A DNA stretch of 64,000 bases from Bryopsis sp. KO-2023 (taxonomy: Eukaryota > Chlorophyta > Ulvophyceae > Bryopsidales > Bryopsidaceae). The notes under the pieces are model-generated. The model saw only the letters and a program-made list of their open reading frames with translations, searched no databases and was not told where the DNA came from. The stretch lies in the NCBI GenBank assembly GCA_030272585.1, contig BSYQ01000002.1:6138001-6202000 (forward strand). The letters run 5' to 3'. The position numbers and the translations under genes were made by a program. Positions within the stretch are counted from its first letter, which is position 1. Each line of letters starts with the position of its first letter. Below are positions 11,572-22,802 of this stretch, piece after piece.

Positions 11572-11865
11572 TTGTGTGCAGAGTGGAGCACTTGCCTTGT
11601 TATCAGTAAACATGATGCGTTTTACATGCCCACCGAGATTCTGCGAGGGGTTTTCTCCCATCTTCCAGCCAAGTCTTTGGCTAGAGCTTCTTGCGTTGCC
11701 AAGAGTTGGAACTGCGTGACTGGGGAGCTGAATGTGAGAGAAAAAGTTAAGCTGGAAAAGGCTTGGCGCTGTGGAGAGTTCGAACGCCGGGGAATGTCGT
11801 TCGGAGCAGTGAATGGGACAGAATGGCACACGTCACGCGTTCAACACAAAAGGGAAACCTGCTCC
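11572..11865 (+). pseudogene. F-box/WD40 paralogue C, 5' part, split by an LTR retrotransposon
   Basis: The ORF encodes an F-box (MPTEILRGVFSHLPAKSLAR, then ASCVAKSWNCVTGELNVREK) aligned with residues 10-60 of A and B. It ends abruptly where the retrotransposon begins. The target duplication gctcc (11861-11865) is repeated at 17306. When the flanks are compared across the insertion the frames differ by one, so a frameshift or a short intron lies between about 11770 and the insertion site. C is the most diverged of the four family members and lacks the conserved leader. Confidence 0.75.
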
Positions 11866-12132
11866 TGTTAGACTTGGGGGTGCAAGTCTAAGAAGAGCTA
11901 AAAACTAAAACTTATGAGTCCATGACCTTGAAGCCCATTAATACCATGACCCCCAAGGATCCTAGCGTCCCCGCATGGTACCTAGGACAACCATCCTAGG
12001 TGGGCACCCGACATAGGTCTAGTCATCATGACTAGACCTGACTCACATGTCCACGTCAGCATGACTACGCATGACTGTACATGACTGTACATGACTGGAC
12101 CTGACTGGATGTAGCTCTTAACATCCCTAACA
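11866..12132 (-). repeat. 3' LTR of the chromovirus
   Basis: 267 bases, same as 17039-17305 by eye. It contains a short tandem repeat of the unit tgtacatgac near 12074-12095. Confidence 0.95.
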
Positions 12133-12146
12133 TTCCTCCCCCCCTA
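12133..12146 (-). promoter_or_regulatory. Polypurine tract
   Basis: On the minus strand AGGGGGGGAGGAA directly precedes the 3' LTR, the expected place for the plus-strand DNA synthesis primer of an LTR retrotransposon. Confidence 0.8.
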
Positions 12147-12635
12147 ATCAGTCTCCTCCTGGAGACTCCTTTCCTCACTTCTATATAGCCCATAGAATGA
12201 TACAGAGCCCCACAACGAACCCCAACTCTTATCATTCAACTATATAAAGTGTTTCGATAACTTGGAGATGTTATCATAAGTGTATTCGTCAGAATAAGCC
12301 CCTACTCTGATATAGGTCATCCGAGTCCTTCTCATACACGGAGTGCTTCTCGGATCTACCAAGACCATACACTTCTCTACACTGGTGGCGAACCAATGTA
12401 CATCAACTGAAGTCTCGCAACTTCATCTACTTCCATTATATTCTCATTTTGAATGGATCCCATCTAGAGTTCAAAATAGAATATAGCGAGAAATTCAATT
12501 TAGTTCACTAGTTCATTGAAAATGAGATATGTTCTTAAACATGTCCTCACTTAGCAAGAACTTGATCTCGTTCACAAGATCTGGAACTCTTTTCATATCG
12601 ACACTCGATTATGAAGAAACATTACCCCACACAAG
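12147..12635 (-). other. 3' untranslated interior of the chromovirus
   Basis: About 490 bases between the Pol stop and the polypurine tract; no second ORF of note. Confidence 0.6.
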
Positions 12636-15600
12636 TCACGAACGAAGTCGCCTACTTCGACGTACCGGAATAGGGGGAATCAACGTTGATTTCTTTCTCT
12701 TCTGGTACTGCTCTACCAGCTCCCGAGCGTTCTCCAAATTCGCTTCAGGCTCCCAAGAGTTGTGCTCATGTGAGTATTCCGTCCACTTTACCAAGTATTG
12801 CGGAACTACTCGTCGACCGACCTTTACTTCACGGTAGTCGAGGAGGTCTTCTACCTCATACTCTAGTTCTTCCTGTATATCCATAGGTGGCGGAGGAGGT
12901 TGTGTCTTTCCATGCGACCAATACCTCTTAAGTAAAGAAGCATGAAAGACGGGATGAATAGGAAGCGAATCAGGCAATTCCAATCGGAACGCGACCTGTT
13001 CTGCCATCGGTTTTCGTTTTTGGACACCTTCCAAAACACGAAAAGGACCCAACCAACGTGGCAATAACTTCCTTGATCCAGGGTGTTTCAATTTGATATG
13101 TCGTGCATCCAGCAAGACCATATCGCCTACTTGAACATCAACTGGACACCTACGCACATCAGCATAAGTTTTCATCCGTTGCTGAGCACTTTCTAAACAC
13201 CGCTTTGCTTTGACAATCGCCTCACGAATGTCCTCGGTCATCTTCTTCACCGCCGGTACTCCAATCTGTGTCCTTTGTCTACTCAGACCTCCAGGACCCA
13301 TGACATTCGATGTCTTGGATGGAAGTTGTACCGTTAATGGTGTCCACGGATCTCTACCGTAGTTCAAGAAGAACGGTGTTTCACCAGTAGCCATCGACTT
13401 AGAGTTGTTCAATGCAAACTCTACCACTGGCAACAAGTCACTCCAATCTCTTTGACGAGGTCCTACGAAATGCCGTAAGGTATCTTCGAGGATCCTATTC
13501 ATTGCTTCAGTCTGTCCATCACTCTGTGGATGAAAAGCTGTCGACAATGCTTGAGTGACCCCTAAGGTCTTACAAAGCTCTCTAAAGAACTTTGAAGTCC
13601 ACCTAGGATCTCTATCGCTTACGAGGTGCTTAGGAAGACCGTGCAAACGGAAGACCTCAGTAACGAAGAGTTTCGCCGTTTGTACCGCATCACACGTATT
13701 GTGCGTTGGTACGCATCGTACCATCTTTGTGAGTCGATCCACAAAAACTAAGATGGCATCAAATGCTTCTGCTCCTGATTTAGGCAAATCAGTAATCAAA
13801 TCCATTGAAACCGATTCCCATCGACCATCAGGAATACGTAAAGGTTGCAAAGGACCAGGCACCTTGCCGCGACGGTGTTTGTTCCTTTGACATGCATCGC
13901 ATCCCTTTACAAAGTTTGCGATATCTCCCTCTACGCCAGGCCACCAAAAGTATTTTAAGACTGTTCTTTGGGTCTTGCGGATCCCAAAATGTCCTGCATA
14001 TACACTTGCATGGCTATCATGTAGGATATCTTCTCTAAGATTATCCCAATTTGGTACTACTACTCGTGCACCATTCCACCACAGGTCTGAGTGCTTTTGA
14101 CAACCTGAAGCGGCGACATCTTCGGTTTCAAACCACTCATCCCTAGTGATCCCCTCAGTCAATCTCTCCTTTAGCATCGACGTACCGGGCCGGGGCGAGG
14201 ACGGATCCCCATTCCAAGTTGGTCGTTTCTGGCCACCTCCCAGCTCCGAGAGTATTCCGATCTGCTGAGAATACGACGGATATCGTGACAAGGGGTCTGC
14301 CACGTTCGTCCGTCCCGGCCTGTATTCCCACTCGAACCGGAACCCCTGGAGGACTTCGAGCCAACGTGCCGACCTTCGAGAGAGAGTTTCCTGGGAATGG
14401 AAATATGTGTTAGGCTGGTGATCACACACCACCTTAAACACACGCACATCCAGGTAGCATCGCCACAACTTAAGAGCATGCACTACGGCGAACATTTCCT
14501 TGTCCCCTATGCTCCAATTAAGTTGGGCTCCTGATAACTTTCGACTTTCAAAAGCTATCGGATGTCCCTCTTGCAACAAGATTGCACCGATCGCGTAATC
14601 CGAAGCATCCGCGACAACTTCAAAATCTTTTTCGAAGTTAGGCATTGCCAAACAAGGTGCATGTGTTAAATTCTCTTTAACACCATCAAATCCTCTTTGA
14701 CAATCCTCGGTCCAACTCCACTCTTTACCCTTCCTAAGTAAATTTGTGAGTGGGGCTACAAGCTTGCTGTAACCTTGCACAAATCTCCGGAAATAGTTAG
14801 AGAGCCCTAAAAATGAACGCAATTCCGCAACGTTCTTTGGGACTGGCCACTCTACTACTTTCTCCGTTTTCCTTTTATCAGCGGAAATACCATCTTGATT
14901 TATAACAAATCCAAGATAGTGAAGCTCTTTCTTAAAGAAATCACATTTTGATCTCTTCAAGAGCATTTTGTGCTCACGCAAGCGTTTCATCACCGCTCGC
15001 AAATGTTGCACATGTTCCTCCGGAGTTTTGCTGAATACAAGTATGTCATCGAGGTATATTAGGACCGACTTCCCAATCATACCCGAGAATACCCGATTCA
15101 TCCAAGTCTGGAATATTGCAGGTGCATTCGTCAAGCCCATTGGAAGCACTTTATATTCAAACAGACCGAATGGGGTTTTGAAAGCAGTCTTCGGTTGGTC
15201 CGGCTCCTTCACTCGAAGTTGCCAATACCCTGCTTTCAAATCTAAGGCCGAAAAGTATTTCGAACCTTGAAATTGATCAAGGAGATCATCTATCCTTGGT
15301 AGTGGATATTGATTCCTGATCGTCAACTTATTTAAGCCTCTATAGTCGATACACATCCGTCGAGTACCATCCGGTTTGGGAACAAACAAGATTGGTGCAC
15401 CCCACGGACTACAACTAGGCTTAATCAAACCCTTCTGCAGCATATCAGAGACTTGATCTTCAATCTCTTTTCTTTCACCCGGTGTGTAACGAAACATTGG
15501 TCTATGTACCGGTTTCGCTCCAGGGACAAGATCGATTGCTGCATCCTCTTCTCGAGATGGAGGGCATTCCGCCAACTCATCGGAGAATCTGTCTTTATAT

Positions 15601-17036
15601 TCATCTAACAGACTTTCCAGCTCTGTTTGATATGAAGACACTGGAGGATTTTTGGGCAATTCGGGTACCCCAGATTCCTCCCCCTCTAAAGGGTTCGGGA
15701 CCTCCCGAACTATAACCAGAAAAGGACAAATCTCCTTATTACGGAGTTGTCTTCGAGCTTGGGCTATGCTCAACAAGGGATTGATCCGTGCATTAGGCGG
15801 ACTAGGGGCACGCACAACCAAATTAGGTCGTATCGTGAGTCGGTTTCCCCGTGTAGTTAGAACCGAAGCACTACCCGTAGAAAAATTCATCAGTACTCGG
15901 TGATTGCATAACCACACATCCCCGAGGTACAAATCAAAATGCTTTGCAGTGATAACTTGACACTCGATCTTCATCCGCAAGCCTTGCAAACGCAAGTTAA
16001 TCGAGGTTATCCCTACAATATCCAATGGAGTTCCATCGGCCATTTCGATTTTGGTACCTTGCTTACATCTATAACTAAGCCCTGTGCTTTCGCAGAAATG
16101 CTTAGAGATATAAGCGTAGCCAGCGGCGCCAGAATCTAACAAAATCTGACCAGGGGAACCAGAAATCAAACCTTTGAACGACATTGACATTCTGAGATTA
16201 CAATCCTCTCCTGGAATTGAGTTACCGGGTAACTCCGCCGTAGGTGGATCGTAATATATATCAACGGGCCAAAGAAGACCTGGTGCTTTACCGCTGCCAA
16301 GAGCAAACAATTTTGCTCCTTTTCGATATTGTGCAATCAATCGCATTTGATTGATTTCTTTTTGTCTAACTGCCATATTATGAGGGATTAATAGGCAGCA
16401 ACTCGTAGAAGAAGGTGACTCTTTCTTGCAAGCAAAATAATGCTTTAAGAATTCATTCAAATTCTTTCGTCCAGGATCCATCCAAACATGGTGTCCCGCT
16501 ACTGACGATGCAAGAAACTCTTGTCCAGTGCAAAACTTTTTACAAATCGCAAATCTTTCATCATTAGTAGATGAGTCAAAAGTGAACTCTCTACTTGCAT
16601 TCTGCAAACGATGAAGTTCCGATTTTAAAAGTTGCATTCCAGAGATGCAATCGTTCTCCGGCACCTTCTCTTCTTTACTAGGCATAGGATCTTGGGCGTC
16701 CCCAATGGGATCGACGTCCAAATCATCCTCACCACATCGGATAGAGTCATCATTTCCGTCAATAGACATAACCTGGTCAGGGTCATTCTCCACAGAAATA
16801 TCCGATTTGTTCTCGGGCTCCGTAATATCCGTATCCATCGGATCAAATATTACATCTTTCGGATCTGAGTTTTTCGATACCTCCTTTCGAGATAACCCAG
16901 ATGCAAGAACTTCTATACTAGAAAGCTCTTTCCCGAAACAAGCGAGACTCTTCCGTACCTTTCCAGTATCACACACATGACCTGGAGAATAAGATGCTCC
17001 ACATCTGAAACAAAGGTTCGCGGCCTCCGAAACCAA
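12636..17036 (-). CDS. pol: Chromovirus polyprotein lacking the Gag capsid: protease, RT, RNase H, integrase, chromodomain
   Basis: 1466 codons without a break. In order: a CCHC-type zinc knuckle (C9, C12, H20, C22; GHVC end as in plant chromoviruses); an aspartic protease with DSG at 301-303; a reverse transcriptase with YLDD at 661-664; RNase H starting near VADASDYA (808-815); an integrase zinc domain (H1009, H1016, C1046, C1049); catalytic D1079, D1141 and E1177; a GPF-type module near 1330; and a C-terminal chromodomain at about 1390-1445 (YLVKWTEYSHEHNSWEP). The chromodomain places it in the chromovirus clade, whose members use it to target chromatin. No ATG opens the frame; it reads out of the LTR edge, which fits loss of the capsid-coding part of gag. 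Catalytic residues look intact. Confidence 0.95.
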   Translation of the reverse strand: MVSEAANLCFRCGASYSPGHVCDTGKVRKSLACFGKELSSIEVLASGLSRKEVSKNSDPKDVIFDPMDTDITEPENKSDISVENDPDQVMSIDGNDDSIRCGEDDLDVDPIGDAQDPMPSKEEKVPENDCISGMQLLKSELHRLQNASREFTFDSSTNDERFAICKKFCTGQEFLASSVAGHHVWMDPGRKNLNEFLKHYFACKKESPSSTSCCLLIPHNMAVRQKEINQMRLIAQYRKGAKLFALGSGKAPGLLWPVDIYYDPPTAELPGNSIPGEDCNLRMSMSFKGLISGSPGQILLDSGAAGYAYISKHFCESTGLSYRCKQGTKIEMADGTPLDIVGITSINLRLQGLRMKIECQVITAKHFDLYLGDVWLCNHRVLMNFSTGSASVLTTRGNRLTIRPNLVVRAPSPPNARINPLLSIAQARRQLRNKEICPFLVIVREVPNPLEGEESGVPELPKNPPVSSYQTELESLLDEYKDRFSDELAECPPSREEDAAIDLVPGAKPVHRPMFRYTPGERKEIEDQVSDMLQKGLIKPSCSPWGAPILFVPKPDGTRRMCIDYRGLNKLTIRNQYPLPRIDDLLDQFQGSKYFSALDLKAGYWQLRVKEPDQPKTAFKTPFGLFEYKVLPMGLTNAPAIFQTWMNRVFSGMIGKSVLIYLDDILVFSKTPEEHVQHLRAVMKRLREHKMLLKRSKCDFFKKELHYLGFVINQDGISADKRKTEKVVEWPVPKNVAELRSFLGLSNYFRRFVQGYSKLVAPLTNLLRKGKEWSWTEDCQRGFDGVKENLTHAPCLAMPNFEKDFEVVADASDYAIGAILLQEGHPIAFESRKLSGAQLNWSIGDKEMFAVVHALKLWRCYLDVRVFKVVCDHQPNTYFHSQETLSRRSARWLEVLQGFRFEWEYRPGRTNVADPLSRYPSYSQQIGILSELGGGQKRPTWNGDPSSPRPGTSMLKERLTEGITRDEWFETEDVAASGCQKHSDLWWNGARVVVPNWDNLREDILHDSHASVYAGHFGIRKTQRTVLKYFWWPGVEGDIANFVKGCDACQRNKHRRGKVPGPLQPLRIPDGRWESVSMDLITDLPKSGAEAFDAILVFVDRLTKMVRCVPTHNTCDAVQTAKLFVTEVFRLHGLPKHLVSDRDPRWTSKFFRELCKTLGVTQALSTAFHPQSDGQTEAMNRILEDTLRHFVGPRQRDWSDLLPVVEFALNNSKSMATGETPFFLNYGRDPWTPLTVQLPSKTSNVMGPGGLSRQRTQIGVPAVKKMTEDIREAIVKAKRCLESAQQRMKTYADVRRCPVDVQVGDMVLLDARHIKLKHPGSRKLLPRWLGPFRVLEGVQKRKPMAEQVAFRLELPDSLPIHPVFHASLLKRYWSHGKTQPPPPPMDIQEELEYEVEDLLDYREVKVGRRVVPQYLVKWTEYSHEHNSWEPEANLENARELVEQYQKRKKSTLIPPIPVRRSRRLRS
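17021..17035 (-). promoter_or_regulatory. Primer-binding site candidate
   Basis: The minus-strand sequence TGGTTTCGGAGGCC begins three bases inside the 5' LTR. TGG at the 5' end is expected for pairing with a tRNA CCA end. The first 11 bases recur at the equivalent place in the unrelated TRIM at 27063-27600, which supports a shared tRNA primer. Which tRNA it is cannot be told from this window. Confidence 0.6.
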
Positions 17037-17038
17037 GT

Positions 17039-17305
17039 TGTTAGACTTGGGGGTGCAAGTCTAAGAAGAGCTAAAAACTAAAACTTATGAGTCCATGACC
17101 TTGAAGCCCATTAATACCATGACCCCCAAGGATCCTAGCGTCCCCGCATGGTACCTAGGACAACCATCCTAGGTGGGCACCCGACATAGGTCTAGTCATC
17201 ATGACTAGACCTGACTCACATGTCCACGTCAGCATGACTACGCATGACTGTACATGACTGTACATGACTGGACCTGACTGGATGTAGCTCTTAACATCCC
17301 TAACA
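17039..17305 (-). repeat. 5' LTR of the chromovirus
   Basis: 267 bases, same as 11866-12132 by eye, followed by the target duplication gctcc at 17306-17310. Confidence 0.95.
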
Positions 17306-18116
17306 GCTCCTCTTGAAGTCCCCTGCTTTGATTGTCGCACTAGATATAGAGAGTGTTTGCTTCGGAGGATTCTATGCCTCCGGCCTCAACACACCGATAT
17401 GTTTAATGGATGAGGGCGTTCTTTGTGCTCGCGATGATGGCACCGTTCAAGTGACAAACGTGCAAGCTTTCCAAACGGAAAGCCTCACAGTGATCACTTC
17501 TTTTCAAGTTGATTTCAATATACATGAGTTTGCGGATGTTGGGGAATACGTTGCAATATGTGGTCAGTATGGGTTTTTGGGTTTGTGGGAAAAAAGTGAA
17601 TACACGTGTGCGGAAGTACTTGACAAAGGGGATCTCGACAACCGCAAATACAATCCAGAAAAGGATCTTTTATGCATGGCTTTCTGCAAGGAGATTAGAA
17701 TGTTGGTGTGTGGATCCAGAGGGGGAACTCTGATGGTTTGGAATCTGGAAAAATCTACATTGGTGAAACTGATAAAAGGTCACTCGAAATCTGTGCTGGC
17801 GGTCGAAATGAATGAGAGGTTTATACTCAGTAGCTCTTTGGACCAGACCGTCAGAATATGGAATCGGATTAGCGGGGAGTGTATGCGAATTTTAGAGAAC
17901 AGGAAGGATAATAGCTGGCGCGTGGCGCTATGTGGAGATATGTTTGCACGCCAATCAGGGAATAATGTACAGATATGGAATATCGATGAAAATCTATGCA
18001 TTCGACAGTTTGATGGTGGACTCAATATCATAGGGATGCATCTCATGGCACAGGCGCTCACGGTTGTGTTGCTTGATGGGGAAATAGTGACTTGGGATTT
18101 AGTCCTGCCAAAGTGA
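17306..18116 (+). pseudogene. F-box/WD40 paralogue C, 3' part (WD40 propeller)
   Basis: Open for 270 codons from the retrotransposon edge to the stop at 18116. It contains WD40 blades (GGTLMVWNLEK, SLDQTVRIWNRISGECMRI, NNVQIWNIDENLCIR) and ends EIVTWDLVLPK, matching the position of the last blade of A and B. The first seven codons read LLLKSPA after the target duplication. Together with 11572-11865 it makes up one interrupted gene. The frame of this half is clean, so the insertion is recent or the half is still under constraint. Confidence 0.8.
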
Positions 18117-18119
18117 TAG

Positions 18120-19150
18120 AGATTTCTGGAGGACCTTGCTCATTCGGTTGGTTGCATCCTTGATTTTTATTCAATGCTTCTTTGTAAGGCTCTTTATTTT
18201 GTGGTTGAGCGTTTACTTCAGACTCTTCGAATCTACAATATCGGTGGGCTCATTTCCTCCGATGCTACAGGCTCTGGCCTGGTATGTCTTGTAAAATTTT
18301 GGGTTGGTGGGCTCATTTGAAGTATGCAGACTCGTTGGACAAGTTGATTGAACAAGCAAGATGAGAAACGGGGCTGGCTGTGGGGCATCAAGTGCAGTGC
18401 TCTGCTCCTTATGTACCTTCCGTTCGATTTGGGGAAACCTCTCACCGTCACAACCTCGTGATTATCTTGATTACCGTATCCACATACTCCTCGTCTCCGA
18501 AACCTCTGCTTCTATCCCAGAGATGCATGTAGTTAGAAGGTGATTCCTTCTTGCTTCAAAAATGAAGGGAAAAAAAAAGTTGAGAACTTCCAGCATATCA
18601 CCTTCCATTCAGACATTGTTTCTCCTGGAAATGGCCAAAGCATAGCCCAAACCAAAGCAATGAAATAACCTGTATGGTAAAGATCAGACATCCAAAAAAG
18701 GCATGTAAAAAAAAGTCTTCATTTCTAATTATTTTTAAATTGAGGATTACAAAAAGGAAATGTAGCTCTCAACTGTTTTATGGCAAAAAGAGCAACCCCC
18801 TCCAAAAAAAAACTCCTTGCTGGTTTCTTTTTCCTGACACAATGCAGAAAGAAAATGCATCCTTTAATCTCTGCGTTTTTCTTCATTCAATTATTAGTTT
18901 TTTCATTCACCCCAGTTCCCACTGATGCTCATACTTGTTATAAATACAATTATCATTGCCTGTCACAACCGCCATAATAAATAGCATTCTGTTTTGAGAA
19001 TGTGCAGAAGTGAAATATTAAGCAGAAATCGGTTTTTTTATGGTTCTTTTTCCCTTCAGAGCACTGGAACAAAGAAGGCAGGTCTGTCGTGCAAACTTTA
19101 GGGCTGGTCTGTCATACAAACTTGAAAAGGTTAAGAAAGCCGACACTGGG
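18120..19150. other. Intergenic, no gene seen
   Basis: A/T-rich with homopolymer runs. Short ORFs only. The motif ggtgggctcattt occurs twice (18241 and 18306) at 65-bp spacing. Confidence 0.4.
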
Positions 19151-19164
19151 GTTGAAGATGGATT

Positions 19165-19262
19165 CGAACCCGTTTCCAAGGGGTGGTCTGTTTTGGCGCC
19201 TTCTCTGAGGGGTCAATGGTGGAGTAGATGCTGTGCTAGACAATGCTCCAGAAATTGCATAG
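19165..19262 (+). repeat. Body fragment of tRNA-like SINE family S
   Basis: Contains TTTCCAAGGGGTGGTCTG and the following GCGCCTTCTCTGAGGGG, aligned with the bodies of the fuller copies at 49664-49845 and 42900-43056. The tRNA-like head is absent or too diverged to see. Confidence 0.5.
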
Positions 19263-19264
19263 AA

Positions 19265-19690
19265 CAATTTTATGGTTTCGACTGAGAGTTATAATTTGAT
19301 TTGATTCCACGAGTGAGAGGGGATTTGGCCCAGGAGGTTTTCACTGCAGTCAGCTCTGTTGCACACACTCATGTCACACTCTTTTTTTTCTCACTCTATC
19401 CTGCCAACGAACCGTTTTTTCCCCCACTTTCCAAATATCCGCTGGTTGTTTTTCTATTGTACCACCTGTCAACCCTCCAACTTCCCACAAAAATCTTTCA
19501 ATCATTTTTTGACACTTGTTTCTCGTCTCTTTTGAAGAAAGAATTCTCCACTTCTTTTTCAATGTTCCACAATCCCCCCCTCACTGTCTCACTTTTTTTT
19601 TCTTTCTGTGACTGACCCATTACTCTCTCACTCTTTCCCTTCCCCCAAACTTTGCCACTGAATCGAGATACAAAATCAATCAAAATCTTA
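19265..19690. other. Pyrimidine-rich DNA, no convincing gene
   Basis: A 104-codon plus-strand ORF (19301-19615) is mostly Phe, Ser, Leu and Pro from a T/C-rich tract. I treat it as low complexity. Confidence 0.5.
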
Positions 19691-19699
19691 AAGGAGAGT

Positions 19700-21600
19700 G
19701 ACAGAAGCATTACAATCAACTTTGCTGCTGCTCATCTGCCCCAATTTTTGACCCCGTTCTAAGGTTTCTTTTCGACTTTTTTCTGAGGAGGGGAAAGCAT
19801 TCATTGGCATTTTAGCCTTATGCCCAGCAAAAGTCGTCTTTTCAACTTTTTTTTTTCTCCATCTATATTGGGCTGGAAGGAGCATGATGGTCCATCCTTT
19901 TAAAAAAAGCCACGACCACAAGAAAACCCTTTGGGGGGGGGGGAGGTTGGCAGAATCAGGCTTCTGGATGTCAGCCTACATGGGGAAGAAAGAAAAGGGT
20001 TACACATGCGGGGGAAGTAAGAAACAACATCACTGTCCATGTGTTTTAATTAAAACTGGAAAAAGACAAATGTGTAACTGACTGCACTAGCAACATAACA
20101 CTGCAGGAACTCTGATGCATTTGGGCTCCTTTTTTGTTTTCAAAGCTTCCTTTTAGTCATCCCTGTTTTGCATTCAGGGACCAACCGAAACATGTAGAAA
20201 AGAAATCCCTTGCAAGGGTTAATCATCCAGAAAACTGGGTTTCGAATGAAAAAAAAAGGCACCTCCACAAGAAATCCCTCCATGTTTCTTTCCCACAATA
20301 AAAACAAAGTTTCTTTTTTTTATTTTTCTGGAATTAATTTCTCCATCACCTTGTTTTGAAAAAAGGCATTCACATTAGCTAAAAATCGATCCGATGTGAC
20401 GACCCCTGTCCACAGCCCAATGCAGAATCGTAATCAATTTTGAGTGAAAAAGAGTGTTTTAAAAAAATTCTAATGCAGGACCAGTTGTTTATATTTTGTG
20501 GGTCAGTGACCCACCAAAAAAAAAGAGTCATTGGCAATACTTATCCCCATTTTTTTTGTCCCTATTCTCCCCCAACTCAAAGGAATCCCTCCCTTTGAAG
20601 GGCTGGATAATCCACTGCCACTCTTTTTTTATTTCTTCTCTCTTGTTTTCTTTTTTTTTTCTTCAACAGATGGGTGGATGAAAACTAACCTGATCTAAAA
20701 AGCCCTCCGGTTATTCCTGCAGTCCTTTTGATACGGGGCTCCTGTTGCTTCTCGTTGGATTGGAGAGTCCAGTTGATTTCTTCTTTTCGTTTGTCCGCAG
20801 TCCACCCCCCTTGTCAATAATCAGAAAACCACCTCCAGGTTTCCGGCATCTGAGTTTTTAGCATTTTCAAAACGAAATTCAAATCCACCCCCACTAGATC
20901 GACATTCGTTGTAAATACACATGCACATTTGATGATTCAGACAATAGATGAGAAGAAACCTGAAATGTTGGATTTAAAAATTGATTTTCTACAATGCTTG
21001 ATTTCTTGGGAAATATAATTTATGGTGGGATATTTAGTCAGGTAAATCCAGACCACACCAACTTTTTTCCATTTCACAGAGGTTTTGTTCTTGCTTTTTC
21101 ATGAAAGAAAGCAAAATTCCGCCCCCCAGGTGTATCAAATTTTCGACAGGCTGACAAGCTTCACCACGAGCGGCTTGAGGGGGCGCAGAGCTGTCAGACT
21201 ACGTCTGCAGGAAACAGTCGCCCTCTGAATCCAGCAACCCTTGGATGGCGTCGTCCCAATCGCCTCTCAATGGAGTGGCCGAATGCAATACCGACGTCCT
21301 GTCAGTAGAAAAAAATGTGGGGCTGAAGTCGGAACCCCCCAATGCGCATTCGAAAAAAAATAAGCCGACACCAGGCCGATGTACCTTTGTTTTTTCTCGA
21401 CCACATTCGGCCCACTCCAAGGAAAGTCTCAAAACCAGGGGGTCAATTGAAAGGAAAGAAAATTTGCACAGTCACTCTTCCACCCACTGCAGAGAAATTT
21501 GATCCCGACCCTCTGTCGACTTGTCGGATCATCAACGTCGATCAATCCGACAGCACCAAGTCTACCAGAAAAAACACGCGTTCCATCCGCTGCACCTTCG
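19700..21600 (+). repeat. Upstream block copy R3, orphaned from any F-box gene
   Basis: Carries all landmarks of R1 and R2, and in 21130-21560 closely matches the region upstream of the inverted gene D (35260-35560, reverse complement): CACGAGCGGCTTGAGGGG, CAATCGCCTCTCAATGGAGT, CTTGTCGGATCATCAACGTC. Downstream, where an F-box gene should start, there is none. The sequence continues into unrelated DNA and a Helitron fragment. Confidence 0.6.
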
Positions 21601-22097
21601 TGTGCTGAAAGGGGTCGCGCTCGAGGCCTCCATTTCAAAATCAACCCCCTGACACATTCTTTTCCTTTGGGTGCTCGGAATATTTCGAGCTCAGGCGAAT
21701 TTGGGCCACACCTTTGGCAGTTTCCGCGTCTTGGCCAAGGCCGACTCCCGTGCGTCCAGGGCGTGCGCACCGCTGTATGTACATACCAAAAAAAAAGGAT
21801 GAGTTTCTAAGTCACATCATGAGGGAAAAAAACGCGCTCGACGACTGCTGAAATGTACAGGAGAGAGAAATTAAAAATCAACTAACCCGGCACTAATCGG
21901 GTCAAAACATATTTTCGATCATGACGTTGATCCGCCAGAGTGGGTGGCCCCCACTCTGGCACGACACTTGGCACCCATGATGGCAACGATGGTGCAACCA
22001 AGGTCGTCCCCTGGTTGATCCCGGGGGGTCTCGTCATCCGATCAGGATTCGCCCACCATGGGAATTTTGGCATTTCGATTGTCGATGGGGTAGCTAA

Positions 22098-22802
22098 CTA
22101 CCTCATTGACATCGCTAATGCCGTATAATTTTTACTTCTTTGCGCAATATCTCTCTCTTGGCCTTCTTCAAAATATACCATTTGTCGATCCTCAAGATGA
22201 AATCTCAGGGCTGTGACGGCTGGATATCGATCACTAATATCAAATCTGAAAATTCGCCAACATGCTTCACTTGCACCAATTGATCGAAAGTCTTGATATT
22301 CTTCAATCTCATCAATTGGACGGCCATTTCTTTCATCCCTTCTCACTTCCACCATCGCTCTATCTTCCCCCTTGTGTATATATTTATACAAATATTTTGT
22401 AGACAATGTCGAAGCACACGCTTCCACATTAATATGTGCATTGAAGCGGAGGCAAAGATATGCATTGTAAGGCACAACCCATCGGTTGTCAATATTCCTT
22501 CCATTGTGTCTAAGAACACGCCCACCATTTTGTGGAGATCGGCGACGATACGTGGGATATATATTCTCTTCATCCCAAGTTGTTTCATCGCAATAGGGTT
22601 TAGGGTAGTTTTTATCACATTGAGAACTTCCCCCTACGGAGCCGTGAGCTCTCACACATCCAATTCCACACGGCCCATGAGTCATACATCGTAACACTAT
22701 TACCCCCACAAAAATATCCACCCTTTCTGCAGATCCACCGACTGGGAAGCTTTGATTCCAGAGTATTTCCAAATAAGGGCATTTTACGCCCGCCTGAAGC
22801 AC
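22098..22802 (-). pseudogene. Helitron Rep/helicase-like domain fragment
   Basis: A 234-codon frame. From about residue 41 it matches the Helitron helicase-like N-terminal (Rep) domain: MTHGPCGIGC, NYPKPYCDETTWDEENIYP, NRWVVPYNAYLCLRFNAHIN, and KYLYKYIHKG carrying the paired tyrosines (Y-x3-Y) used in rolling-circle strand cleavage. The HxH metal motif, which should lie upstream, is not in this frame, nor is the C-terminal helicase. The first 40 residues (LWNQSFPVGG) belong to a flanking repeat seen again at 23155-23225. This is a truncated Helitron piece. Confidence 0.85.

Larger units (their letters stand above)
11866..17305 (-). mobile_element. Ty3/gypsy chromovirus with identical LTRs and 5-bp target duplication
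   Basis: The element lies on the minus strand. The LTRs at 17039-17305 (5') and 11866-12132 (3') are both 267 bases, start TGTTAG, end CTAACA and look identical by eye. The target duplication is gctcc (11861-11865 and 17306-17310). A polypurine tract (minus-strand AGGGGGGGAGGAA) adjoins the 3' LTR. A primer-binding-like TGGTTTCGGAGGCC starts three bases inside the 5' LTR. One long Pol ORF fills most of the interior. The Gag capsid region is missing: the zinc knuckle begins about 25 bases from the LTR. Identical LTRs imply a recent insertion. It lies antisense inside F-box/WD40 gene C. Confidence 0.95.

Noticed and set aside
12686-16980. Many plus-strand ORFs of 60-110 codons
   Set aside because: Shadows of the 1466-codon chromovirus polyprotein on the minus strand.
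19301-19615. 104-codon Phe/Leu/Ser-rich ORF that looks membrane-like
   Set aside because: Comes from a T/C-rich tract with no complexity; the same holds for several ORFs at 8.1-8.7 kb.
22293-22694. 133-codon plus-strand ORF
   Set aside because: It is antisense to the Helitron Rep fragment; the protein signature is on the minus strand.
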